Assembly: GCA_963555705.1 (NCBI GenBank) | Contig: OY743187.1 | Location: 11,050,133 to 11,114,132, forward strand | Length of the DNA stretch: 64,000 nt | DNA from: Ligustrum vulgare | Lineage: Eukaryota; Streptophyta; Magnoliopsida; Lamiales; Oleaceae | Reading direction: 5' to 3' | Shown: positions 10,491-21,052 of the stretch, in pieces | Numbering within the stretch: the first letter of the stretch is position 1 | Layout of the letters: the number at the start of each line of letters is the position of its first letter | Notes under the pieces: model-generated | Told to the model about the DNA's origin: nothing | The model's database searches: none | Seen by the model: only the letters and a program-made list of their open reading frames with translations | Position numbers and translations under genes: made by a program

Positions 10491-12648
10491 TAGAATTATC
10501 CTTTTTTCCTCACATCTCTATCCTATACACAAAACCGACCCTGTAATATGTAGTAGGAATATTAGGTCTATCAACGTACAATTTACAATATTTCGACTAC
10601 ACAGAGTCCAACACAAATGAGAAATATGCATTGCATGCTCCTGATCCACTTACATTTTCTTAACTCTGAATCAATACCTATACCATTTGATAAATTCACA
10701 GGCATTCTATTGGAAGACCCGTTCCACCTCCATCGCTTGATCTAAAGCCATCAGCTTTTGATCCCAAGGAGAAGTATTCAGGTGAGTTCTTGTTCTATAA
10801 TGACTATATGATATCAAAAAGAACCTGAGTTGCTGATATTTTCTTGTTTGGTTCTTAAAAGTAGCTTAAAATCTACTTCTTGGGTAAGTATAAGAATTTG
10901 AATTAGATTTTATGCATATGAACGCTGATGAATTCTTAGTTACCTGTCATGATAATTTTCAGGACTCTGAGGATGTTATTCAAGGTTGATCCAGCAGATT
11001 ATATGTTATCGATATGTGGTGATGATGCATTGAACGAACTTTCGTTCCCTAGAAAAAGTGGAAGCTTCTTTTACTTAACTCACGACAATCGCTACATGGT
11101 AAAGATGATGAAAAAAGCAGAAGTAAAAGTGAGAATTGTTCAAATATTCTTAAATGTACGAGCCAAATCACGAAAGAGGATATCCTTATCACTTCTCCAT
11201 TCCGATGTTAGGTTCTTTTAAGGATGCTAAACGCGTATTATAATCATGGTCGTGCATTCGAGATACTCTAGTGACTAAATATTTGGGCTGCATTGTGTAA
11301 AGTTGAATGGTCCTGCTCAGAAGAAGGTATGTTCAGAAGTTGGTAATATATAGATACTGATGTTTCAGAGAATAAGTTTAATGTGATTGATGATTTAGGT
11401 GAGGTTCATCATCATGGGAAATCTCTTCTGTTCCGAGTATATGATCCATAGGAGGTACGATTTGAAGGGCTCGACTTTTGGCCGACTAACTGATAAACCT
11501 GAACCAGAGATTGATACTACGACAACTCTCAAGGACATCAACCTTAACTTCATCTTCCGACTTCAAAAGACGTGGTTTCAAGATTTTGGTAGGTAAAAGA
11601 TTCAGTTTTAGGCCATTTCTTTTGTAGAATTTGTTAGGAGAGGTTAATAGGAAGATTACTTGTTTCTGCAGACAAGTTGACAGGGACTGTGAGTTTCTTG
11701 AACTGGAGAGAATTATGGATTATATAGCCTTCTGGTTGGTCTTCACTTCACAGAAACATCACTTGATGACCATACTCCCTCTGGTGCTATAACCCTTGTT
11801 GGTAATTACTAATTTTTGACGCTTCAATTTTATGTATTATCAAGTACATATTTGGTATGCAGAGTACTCAACATGACTAAACAATATAATGAAATGGGAA
11901 TTTAGTTTCTATTATCATGGTTCAAAACCAAGGAACTTTTCACCTCTGATGTAGATAATGGTAGCTTGGAAACTGATTCACTTCATCGTCTATCAACCCC
12001 GCTGGGTAAGATGATTCTACACTAAACTATGTCATTGACTCTCTATCGTTGTATATGTTTAGACCAATCATATAAATGCTTATATGGTTACACATCGTCT
12101 AAGAACTGTTTAATTGACTCTGTATAGTTGTATATAGTACTAAGTAATTTTGCTACTTTTGATCATCATGTTTTAAAAAGCCCGCTTAGACATACGCCTA
12201 GATGTGCTTAGGTTGAAGCTCGCCATTCAAGTTTCGTCACGCTTGCTGCATTGTTGAACTTTTTCGCTCCTAGGTCCGTTTAAGCGTGATGCTCAACTTC
12301 GTCACTTCATCACGTTTTACAATTTTTAGATCACTGCTTTTGATATCATATATTGAGCCACTTCTAAGAGCTTTTAGACAAGTTAGTTTAACAGTGTATT
12401 CATGTCAATATCGCAATGTTAGAAATCAAAATGGGTAGTCAAAATTAATCATGTACATTTTTTCAATCAATTTGTAACCATGTACATTATTGGGAACAAG
12501 ACTTCGTTGTTATTAGTGGCATTGGCTGGGTTAAGTTCCACTCCTCAACTCACAGACCACTAATTTCGTAACCATGTATGAACGTGTTTGAAATCTTGTT
12601 GAATGCAGATGGGCAAGTATAAGATTGGGAAACAACATGCCAGCAAGA

Positions 12649-13118
12649 TTATTTGTTTCCCATTGTAATATTGCATATATACTTCCATTCTTTTCATTCT
12701 TCAATCTTCATGTAGATATAAACCATTTTTGACCTCTCCCGTAAGTCCGGAGAAAGTTGTAATGAAATCAGTAAGATTTTGCCGCAACTCCTTTGACAAG
12801 AGAGCGAGGTGAAATTCTTGTCAACCGGTTTGGGCTGGTGGAAGTATTGGAATAGCAATCAGCATAAATGCTTTTCTATTTGTAATAGAATGTTATATAT
12901 CTTTGATTCCGTTTTTCTATAGAAAGTTACATTATACAAGAGACTGCATTTCCCATGTTTTAAATGCTGTAATAAAGATGATTTAGTACAAGTTTACCAC
13001 ATAGTATTGTACAGTACAAAACGGGACGGTGAACTAGAATAATTAGCCAGATTTGACTTCTTTTTCTCTATATATTCAGTCCCATAGCATCCAATCCTCC
13101 TATGATGCATGATATTAA
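12649..13118. other. Former 3' region of the PIP5K pseudogene and intergenic DNA
   Basis: After the last recognisable kinase codons nothing coding is seen. Just upstream, 12175-12320 contains a dispersed-repeat-like stretch (GCCCGCTTAGACATACGCCTAG) of a kind common in plant introns. Confidence 0.35.
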
Positions 13119-13271
13119 GCCCGTGTTTGTTACAAATTTTAATCAAAGTCAAAGTCAAAAATCAATCTCAATCATATATTTCATCAGACACACATTTCCA
13201 ACTACACATTTTATTAACTTTAATCAAAATCTACTAAAAACCAAATTTTAATCTCCACCAAACATGAACTA
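13119..13271. mobile_element. hAT-like MITE, copy 1
   Basis: The ends form imperfect inverted repeats: CCCGTGTTTG...AAATTTTAATC on the left and GTTCATGTTTGGTGGAGATT (reverse complement) on the right. The interior matches 36785-36961 in order and phrase (AAAGTCAAAA, CAACTACAC, TTTTAATCAAAA). It lies near the 3' end of SMG7. Confidence 0.5.
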
Positions 13272-13894
13272 AGATTTCATATATTCATTGAAGTTCCTCA
13301 AACCAAAGACAGGCCTAGAGAGTTTCCAAAAAGGTTGAATGAAGACGTAGAATATCCAAGCGGAGCAATTAATAAAGAAAATAAGTCGAATATTATGATA
13401 GTTGCATCACAAGAACATCATTGATCTCAAAGACAAAATATTATCTCACAAGCAGTAGGGCATACCTCGTATGTTTCTAATTCATAGTTATTTCAGTCTA
13501 ACATCCTTAACATACACCATTATCGCAAAGACTATCCCATGAATTTGACACAGAACGGGTACATCGTTCCAGAACTTCAGGAAAAGATCGAGAATCAAGA
13601 CTGCCGAGACTTTAACTTGAAAGTTTGGCTTTTGAAATGCCCAATGCGGCATTTCAGGCAAATACATACCACTAACAATTCAGTTAAGCATTTTCACTTG
13701 GAAAATAGAATTGCCGATAAAATCCAGTTTATCCAGATGCCTACAACTGCCGGGAATAACCCAATATTCCTGAAGAACTATGACAGACCGACCGACCGAC
13801 CAGACTAGGCACTTCTGCAAGTAAAATTACCAGTTACATCACCTACTGATGACATCATAAGTTCCATGCAATCTGTCTGGAAGCCCGGCCCAAG

Positions 13895-15243
13895 CTGCAT
13901 ATGTATAAAACTAAAAATGCATTAATACAATATATACCCAGAATGTAATACATGGTAGGAAGGCATTAGAATTGATTGAAGGTGTAAAAGACCAAATGAA
14001 TACCCTTTCTTTTTTAGGGTGAGGGTGGAGTAGATTGTGGGGTTTAGCAATCAAATTCTACCATTTTAATTCGCATTATGAATAATCCCTTCGTTGAATT
14101 CTCAATATAAAACCAAATTAATGGAGAGTGCTAATAAATTGACTCGAGCCTATATAATATTCAAAGAAATACAAGCATGTCTTTCTGCACTGTGTTTCCT
14201 AGTGCTATGACAATACTTCAGCCACGATGGTTTGAAATATCAGAATATGGGTCTCCAGGCTAAATCCTCACTCTAATCTCCATTCATTTATTTCTCCCAT
14301 TGAGGGGAACAATTGCTTTTGCCGTCTTTCTAAATTAAGTGTCCAAAATAGTCACAAAAGGCGAAAATACATTTAGCCATTACGTACAAACTTCATTTAG
14401 TAAAGTTAACAAAATCATTGAGAAGTCAAATAACTCCATAGGCTAGGCCAGCTATACATGTTCACCGAGTGCATCAGTGCCCAGGAGAGAATATTCTGGT
14501 GACGAAGTTGTACGACAGAATTATCAGGAGCTGATTGGCAATATCTCTATATTACATAACAGATTGCATTCGTAGGAAGCCAAGTCCTTCATCTTCTTAT
14601 TAACAGATGTAGCCATGTAGGTAACACAAATAGTGCTCTCTTGTAAGGCTAATGGTGAAGATAGTTATTATTCAACTTGCAAGAAAAATACACAAACACA
14701 CAAAACGTACTCAGAGCAAGATATTTTATGGCACAAATAAAACATGAGATAGTGAAGGCACTAATAAATTCAAAGAAGATAATAGTAACCAACTTCAACA
14801 TCCCTTTCTACAAAACAACTCGTCTACCAGTGGAAAAAGCAAACGGGACAAGCTACTGTTAAGCAGACCCAGTTTGTCCCTCTATCTTTACTTGAGCCAA
14901 AATAAATGGGAAAAAAGTCGTTTGAACTTTCAATCAAAAAAATGGTAAGAGACCCAAGAAAAAAAATAAAACCAAGAGATGCTCACAAAGCAAGGCCAAA
15001 GATTGTAAAATTAATTTCACGTGAAAAAATCATTTACCTAGAGCTGAAAACCACAGTTGAGAAAAGAAATAGAGTTCCAAATATTCTGAAAGAAAGGAAG
15101 AATTAACAATCAGAAGAACAAACGCATTCAGTCAATATATCATCAAAATATAAGGCTACTGTGTAAGATGTTTTGATTATTTTATGTAATTTGAAAGGAA
15201 AAAATCACATCTTAAAATAAAAAGCCAATTGACAAAGAGATAC
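13895..15243 (-). other. Probable second 3'UTR intron of SMG7
   Basis: On the minus strand the donor reads GAACAG|GTATCT (exon base 15244). A good acceptor, ACATATGCAG|CTTGGGCC, begins the next exon at 13894. The 1.35-kb interval has no coding content. The donor is convincing; the acceptor is the best site seen but is not proven. Confidence 0.5.
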
Positions 15244-15471
15244 CTGTTCAAAGTCAGGTGCCCACAACACTCCAACACCAACCATGCTTTAACAAAAACT
15301 CAACACGATGGAAGGTTCTGCAAAAGGGATGGTGGAAATGATAGCAACCCAGCCATGGACATTTGTCGTGTCAGACTGTTCAAACCTTAATATGTTAAGA
15401 AATTTGATGATGTAGAAATTCAATTGGAGCATCTCGACATAGTCAATTTCGAGATAGCAGGAAACTTCCCC

Positions 15472-15543
15472 CTATATAGAATGAGAGAGAAGAAAATAAT
15501 GATTTAAAGACTAAAAGCTTAAGAGGCAAAATACACCTCTTAC
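15472..15543 (-). other. First 3'UTR intron of SMG7
   Basis: The minus strand shows GAGCATG|GTAAGAGG 17 nt after the stop codon, and TTCTATATAG|GGGG 72 nt later. Size and sites fit a short plant intron. Confidence 0.7.
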
Positions 15544-15560
15544 CATGCTCCTTAATCATC

Positions 15561-18500
15561 TCACACAAAGTGACTTTGCTGTGGCCTGACGTAATGTTGA
15601 TTTCCTCCATGAATTTGTTGCTGTTGCTCCTGGTACTGCATCAAATGCTCTGGCAACTGATAGTTGAGACAACTTTTCTGTTTTTCACTCTGGACTTGCA
15701 TCATAGAGAGTTGCTTCCCAGGGAAAGGGAAGCTTGCAATTCCCATTGAACCACTGTTCTGGCTCGCAGAAGGGAATGTTTGTCCCACCTGATTAATGGA
15801 CTTGTTAAATCCAGCACTTTGAATTGAAGATAATTCATATCCATCTAGCCATCTATATTCGTCCATGTGAGGGGTTGAAGGATTTTCATTTTTCAAGGAC
15901 ACGTTCGATGACTCGTCCAAAGTTTTAGAAGGAATGGAACCAAAGCCAGGTGGGGGCCCAGAATGCCGAACAGGTCGACTCACCGGATTCTTCTTTATGC
16001 CTGCTGATATGGCTGGAGATGATTTGACAAACAGGCAATCCTTAGCTGCTCCAGGGGACATAATGGAATCAAATTTAGATGTTACAGCAGTTTGTGAAAT
16101 CTGAACAGGATAATTATGCCCGGAATCAGTGTTGACAAACTGGGGGTAGGGAACAGCAGAAGCAGCAGGCTGGTAGACTCCCATTTGATCTTGCAGAGCA
16201 GGTTCCATAAAAGATCCATTTTCCATCAAACTCAAGTGGGACAAGACATTCGCAGTAGGAGCTTGTTCTACCAAGTACTTTGAAAAGCTGGGTTGGACTG
16301 GTAGCATATACTGAGAAGTGCTGTTAGCAACAGCTGTAGATTGTCCCATGCTTAGAGCATTCTGTAATAGGAAACTATCATCTCCAACAGGAAGGGATCC
16401 ATTTCCATTCACACAATGAACCCTGCCATCACCAACAGTGGAAGCAAGAACCTCAGAAGAAGTTAACTTTGAAGCAAAGTCACTCGCACGCTTCTCGGTC
16501 TTAGATGGTGGCTTAAAGACAATAACCTCGTCGTCTTCCTCTCCTTCAGCATCTAACTCCAACTTGGGCATAGCAGCTATAGCCACTTGGCCCTCAATAG
16601 AATTTTCTAGCGAATTACCATATAGTTTCGGTTCTTCTGAAGGACTGGTGAGTTGATAATCGACAGAAATTTGGGGTTCAGGACCGATCAAGAATTTCTT
16701 CAGCATAGTGTCAAAATATATTCCCTCCTTCCCAATCTGGACCACATTTGCAAGAGCCTTTCCAGCTGCAATAATCCTCTGAATGCGAGCATTCTTTTCC
16801 TTATAGCCACCATCACTTCCAAAACTACGATTCCTTGAAAAATCAAGGATAATTTGAGCAGGAAGAAGAGGAAGAAATCCTCTCAATTCGAAGTCCTCAG
16901 ACAATGCAAGACGATTAGCAGTCTCAGATTCATCGTACTTGCTCGCATGCGAGAAACATGTTTCATCTTCATCTTCATCAATAAACAAATATCCACTTGA
17001 TAAGAGTTTATTAAAGAAGGCGATACAGTTGTTCCAGAAAAAGGATCTAACATTTGCTTGCTTCTCCTCCAGACCACTGTCTACAGCAATATTACCGTTA
17101 CAAGCTAACCATTCTACAAAAACCATGATTCCAGGCAATAAAAAGCTCGATGAAGGATCATTCAACTTGTTACAGCGTTCAAGTACATAGCCCATAAATT
17201 CAAAAGTAGCAGTAAATGCATTATGAAGCAGGACTGAACGCTGTAGAGTATCAGTATATGATTGGTTTTCATTTTCCTTGTTCACATCATGAACAATATA
17301 TATAAGAATGGCGATCAGTCTGACAATTACTAGTCTACACTCTGCAGCATCAGAACCAAAGTTGAACTCCTCATCTGGCCCAGAAGAAAGAAGTTCTAAC
17401 AGATCATTTTTAGCCATTGAGAAGACATCCTCAAAAGTTTCCAAGCTGGATAAACATGAGAAAGGAATAAACATCACTGAATTGTCATTTCAATGTCATA
17501 ATATACTAAGACCCTGTTTGGGCTCCATTTTAATCAAAATGCATTTTTTTTTCTTTTATTTTCAACAACACATTATTCAATAAAATAATATTACACGTAA
17601 ACCAAAAACTTTTTCTTGTTTTTTAACCAGACATTCTCCACTATTCCAAAATACATTTTTCTCAAAACTTAATTTTAATGGAGCCCAAACAGGGGCTAAA
17701 CGATGTAAAAATTCTGAACAGAACAGACCTTGTCCGTGTGAAAAGAATGCCATTTAGTCGAACAAATCGTGTGATGAAGACTTTCAAAAGATCAGCAATG
17801 TTGGAAGCTCTTTCCTTAACTGAATTTGCTTCCACCTTATTATCTTTAATAGAAGTCCTAGTTTCACCTTTACCTCTGCTGTACCCAGGCATCCTTGAAG
17901 GTGCTGCCTTCACCAAAGCTTTAGCATCGCTGAGTAATTGAGTATAACTCTGACGATTCTGCCAAAAAAGGAGAAAACTAATTATTAGAGCCTTCGGTTG
18001 ACGGGAAGGTAACAAGAATCTTGAAGAATTTAAACAGATCCTTGTCCTAATGGAACTTTCTATTTCACATTTCGTTCTGTTATTAAGTAACGAAATGCCA
18101 ATTTCAATTATGAATGCTATTTTCTAATCTCGGGAACATACATATGAAGTTAAGCCTAGCACTAGTAAAAAAGATAGTTAAGAACAGGTGAAAAAATGAA
18201 ATCAAGGATATATATTAGGTTAAAGGTAAAGTTTTTTATTAACTTAAAGTCCTCACACATGCTCATAAATTGAATAGTCACCTTTTCGAATGCAATGATC
18301 AAGTTGTCCCTTGCAGTAATGAAAGGGTTCTCAACTGCTAGGCTTCGGAAGTAGCAATATACTGACACCAGTTCATCATTTGAATATCCGGCCAGTATAG
18401 CAAGCTGAAAAATTAAGAGAACTGCAAACTAATAACCAAGCAGGGCAACTATATCCAAAATATAGGAAGGGCAATTAATGACAAATGTTTCCAACTAAAA

Positions 18501-19506
18501 AACACTATGAAGTTCGAGAAGGGTTCACCTGGTGATGTGGATTACCACTAGAAGGCCAAAGTGAAGAAGCTTGCAAATAGTAACTGGATGCAGCAGCAAA
18601 CTCCCGAGCTTTAGAGTCTCCTTCCCCGTATAAGCCCTTGTATCGTGCAAGATCCCCCAGATAAATCAAACAGCGATGACAGGATATCAATCCCTCATTT
18701 TTCTCAGAAAATTTATTTCCATGTTCCATCGTGGAAATTTGGTTGTGTGGATCATCGGAAAAATTATCCAGTGGCAGACCATTCTTTACCCTTATCTTCA
18801 ATATCAAGTCATGATAAAATCCAGTGGCCTCAGAAAGAAAGATCTTGAGTTGGGAACGGACTTTGGTCAATCGGTCTGGTCCAGCTCGGGACAGAACTTT
18901 CCCATTCTGGAGTGCAGCTGATCCTGCTGAAGCTAAAGAAGCATTGAAGAGTGCCCGTAACTCCTCAATTCTCCTGTAATGCAACTGCCATAAAGCATAC
19001 TCTACGTCGTTTTGTTCAGAAAAAGCATGGTCTTCAAGGACAATAGTCTCATAGTTTTCACGCATCTTTTGCCATGCATTTGGATCTGAAGGGATTCTGG
19101 CTTGGGCAGCTTTCCTACGCTTTGTCTCCAACTCAACATTCTATGGTGGAATGAGAAATCAGTCAAAAGAAACATATTTGATTAAAAGAATATAGCAATT
19201 AAAAGAAAAAAGAAAAACACTAAACCAAACAAGATAATTCTGCATTTGTAGCCATAGTTTATGAGATGAGGTAATAGGATGATTTTTCGAAGGTAGCTAT
19301 TTTGGCAATGTTCTAACTTCTAACAAAAGAAGCGTAATCGTGGCCACGTTGTATGACACAAGCATTCAGACGACGAATGACAGACTCGACTTCTACCCAC
19401 TTGGAGATCAAGCTTTTGGACTAAATCGCACATATACCTTGTTAAAGAGGCGCTGAACACGTTCCCTTGATGAATTTTCTTTATGATCATCCATCAGAAT
19501 AGCCAT
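15561..19506 (-). CDS. SMG7: SMG7, EST1-like nonsense-mediated decay factor
   Basis: SMG7 binds phosphorylated UPF1 through a 14-3-3-like EST1 domain and drives decay of NMD targets in cytoplasmic bodies; in plants it also acts in meiotic exit. Five coding exons fit GT/AG sites and frame: 19506-19438, 19140-18529, 18404-18282, 17958-17729 and 17445-15561. They give about 972 residues, close to the roughly 1000 usual for plant SMG7. Exon 2 has the hallmark RRKAAQARIPSDPNAWQKMR and YALWQLHYRRIEELRALF; LISCHRCLIYLGDLARYK is the conserved helix pair; exon 3 gives AILAGYSNDELVSVYCYFRS. The low-complexity C-terminus ends with the plant-specific PVRHSGPPPGFGSIPSK and YRWLDGYEL motifs. No disabling change was seen. 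A hAT-like MITE occupies most of intron 4. The start at 19506 is chosen for its context (ACGATGGC) and fit; an initiator four codons later is possible. Confidence 0.92.
17512..17694. mobile_element. hAT-like MITE in SMG7 intron 4
   Basis: Perfect 18-bp terminal inverted repeats, CCCTGTTTGGGCTCCATT, lie at 17512-17529 and 17677-17694. The 183-bp element fills about two-thirds of the 283-bp intron (17446-17728) without disturbing its splice sites. Flanks CTAAGA and GCTAAA suggest a decayed target duplication. A related right end occurs at about 63750-63766. Confidence 0.85.
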
Positions 19507-19513
19507 CGTCCAT
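19487..19513 (-). other. Overlapping upstream ORF in the SMG7 leader
   Basis: An ATG at 19513 lies 7 nt upstream of the SMG7 start, in another frame. It encodes eight residues (MDDGYSDG) and stops past the main ATG. Its context at -3 is poor, so leaky scanning is expected. Confidence 0.6.
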
Positions 19514-19591
19514 CAAAAAAGTGCTGAAAAAATCAAGTCCAATCAATGAAACTTTAGAAGCAATGGAAGTATTTAATCTACCAGGAATTGC

Positions 19592-20948
19592 CTGCAGCAA
19601 AGTATACCAATAAGCAAAATGATGCAAGTGAATGAAATCTGAAATCATAAGAGTTGGTCTGAACAATCCAACCCGCCCACATCTCATAAGTATACTGTTT
19701 CACAGAAATTCCCACTAGTGAAAACCAAATCTCAACTTTACCAAATTCTGACCCATGCCATAGAAAATGCCCTAATTGTTTAAAAATCTCAATGCCTCAA
19801 AGCACGGCGCACAAAAAAACGCCCTGGGCACTGATTGTATGGCATTTCCTGGAGACAAGCCTCAATGCTTGTGAGGCATGCACTCTTATTCTCTAGTTAT
19901 TTCCTTTGCTTTAGGTGTGGGCAAAAAGAATTAAAAATTCTTGTGAGGCATGCACTCTTACGGACCATTTGGTGTAGGAAGAATTGGAGAAAAATTGAAT
20001 TTTTGGAAGATTGTGTGGTTGAAAAAAGGTTAAAAATTGTGAAAGTGGTGGGTCCTACAAAAATGTGTGGTTGAAAATGAGTTTTCGATGAAAGTTGTGT
20101 AAAAACTCTTGGGTCAAACAAGGGCTTATTCTCTAGTTATTTCCTTTGCTTTAGGTGCGGGCAAAAAATATTAAAAATTCCTATAGACCCAACTTCAGAA
20201 ATAACCTATTGCCTCACTAGCTATTACTAAAACATCAAAAAATTGTGTCTCCTAAATTCCTAATTAACCCACCTCGGGAATCAACAACAACTAAAATACC
20301 CCTTTAAGAAAAGTCCTTGTTGGTGTTTCCATTTTGTTACTTTATAAAAGAAATTCTATATCGTTTACACATTTTAAAAGAGTTTATTCATATGATTTAT
20401 TATAAGCCTATTTTGCATTCTAATAATTCTTTTATAGTTTTTTTTTTTTTTTTTTTTTTTTTACGGTGAAGCTTATGCCTCTCTTGTCACAGGAATGCCT
20501 AAATACCCAATCACCTTTTTAAACATTATGCACTAAACAATGTGCATCCGTTACCAAATCTTTCAATTGTAAAATAGGAAAAAGAAGACTAAAGTCAACC
20601 AAAAATATTAAACCAAAAGTCCGTAAACCAAAACCTTTTCATTAATGGACTTCATACAAGAGTAGATAGGAGATAAAGAAATCAAAGCCCTAAATCAATC
20701 AAACTTCATTAATGATGAATTGGAAAATAAAAATATAACTTCAACCAAAACGTGAATTACGAAAGTCGTGAGGAGAGAGGGAGAGAAATTAACCAAAATA
20801 AATGAAAGGGGACTCAAGTAAATCAACCGTGTTCATATTTAGACAGTAATATCAAGAAGAAAAACAGAAATTCAAAAGAATGTACCAATACAAGCCGAAC
20901 TCGTTAAGAATTCTATAGAATTCAGCGTATAAAACCAAAATAACTTAC
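19592..20948 (-). other. Probable 5'UTR intron of SMG7
   Basis: A donor, CTTCTTT|GTAAGTT, lies at 20948, about 60-70 nt after the expected transcription start. Two acceptors are plausible: TTGCTGCAG|GCAATT (exon from 19591) and GATTTTTTCAG|CAC (exon from 19523). The interval includes a poly-T tract at 20438-20462 and a duplicated segment with an insertion, but nothing coding. Confidence 0.55.
19868..20181. repeat. Tandem ~73-bp duplication split by a ~164-bp insertion
   Basis: The unit (GAGGCATGCACTCTTA... TTAAAAATTC) occurs complete at 19868-19940 and again from 19941. The second copy is interrupted at CTTA by an insert (19961-20124) starting CGGACCATTTGG and ending CAAACAAGGGC. The copy then resumes with CTTATTCTCTAG, so CTTA is duplicated. 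The insert looks like a MITE. Confidence 0.7.
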
Positions 20949-21052
20949 AAAGAAGCACCAGATCTGCAAAGATCACACCGCGACTATTCTTGGATTTTCC
21001 CAATTCAAGGAAAGATGTAGGCCTCTAGGATTGAACACGCGCTTATATATAG
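20949..21052 (-). promoter_or_regulatory. SMG7 core promoter and first leader exon
   Basis: The minus strand has a strong TATA box, TCTATATATAAGC, at about 21041-21054. A start near 21010-21020 would give a short leader exon ending at the 20949|20948 donor. The sequence above the TATA box beyond about 120 bp belongs to the proposed Helitron. Confidence 0.6.

Larger units (their letters stand above)
8417..12648 (+). pseudogene. Phosphatidylinositol-4-phosphate 5-kinase (MORN-type) pseudogene
   Basis: Functional homologues phosphorylate PI4P to PI(4,5)P2 at the plasma membrane. The start at 8417 gives KAWETTVRKTQAAAKK and IFGT, typical of plant PIP5K N-termini. MORN repeats follow (NFPHGYGKYLWTDG, KGKMSWTNGNVYEG), then the linker DLKDCKVCPGEKVS and PRRMSVDSR, then NYEL. 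Later exons carry SLDLKPSAFDPKEK (10702-10780), the kinase segment [19 protein letters not shown] (from 10960), YYNHGRAFE (from 11213), [20 protein letters not shown] (11400-11594), DRDCEFLELERIMDY (from 11672) and LGNNMPA (about 12621). It is dead: frameshifts lie near 8500, 8580, 8782, 8820 and 9055, a solo LTR splits the NYELM codons, and the exon for WTRFPPEG is absent. There are also frameshifts and stops at 11255-11300, and a 2-bp insertion near 11729 in the IMDYSLLVG motif. It resembles the MORN-containing plant PIP5K subfamily. Confidence 0.9.
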
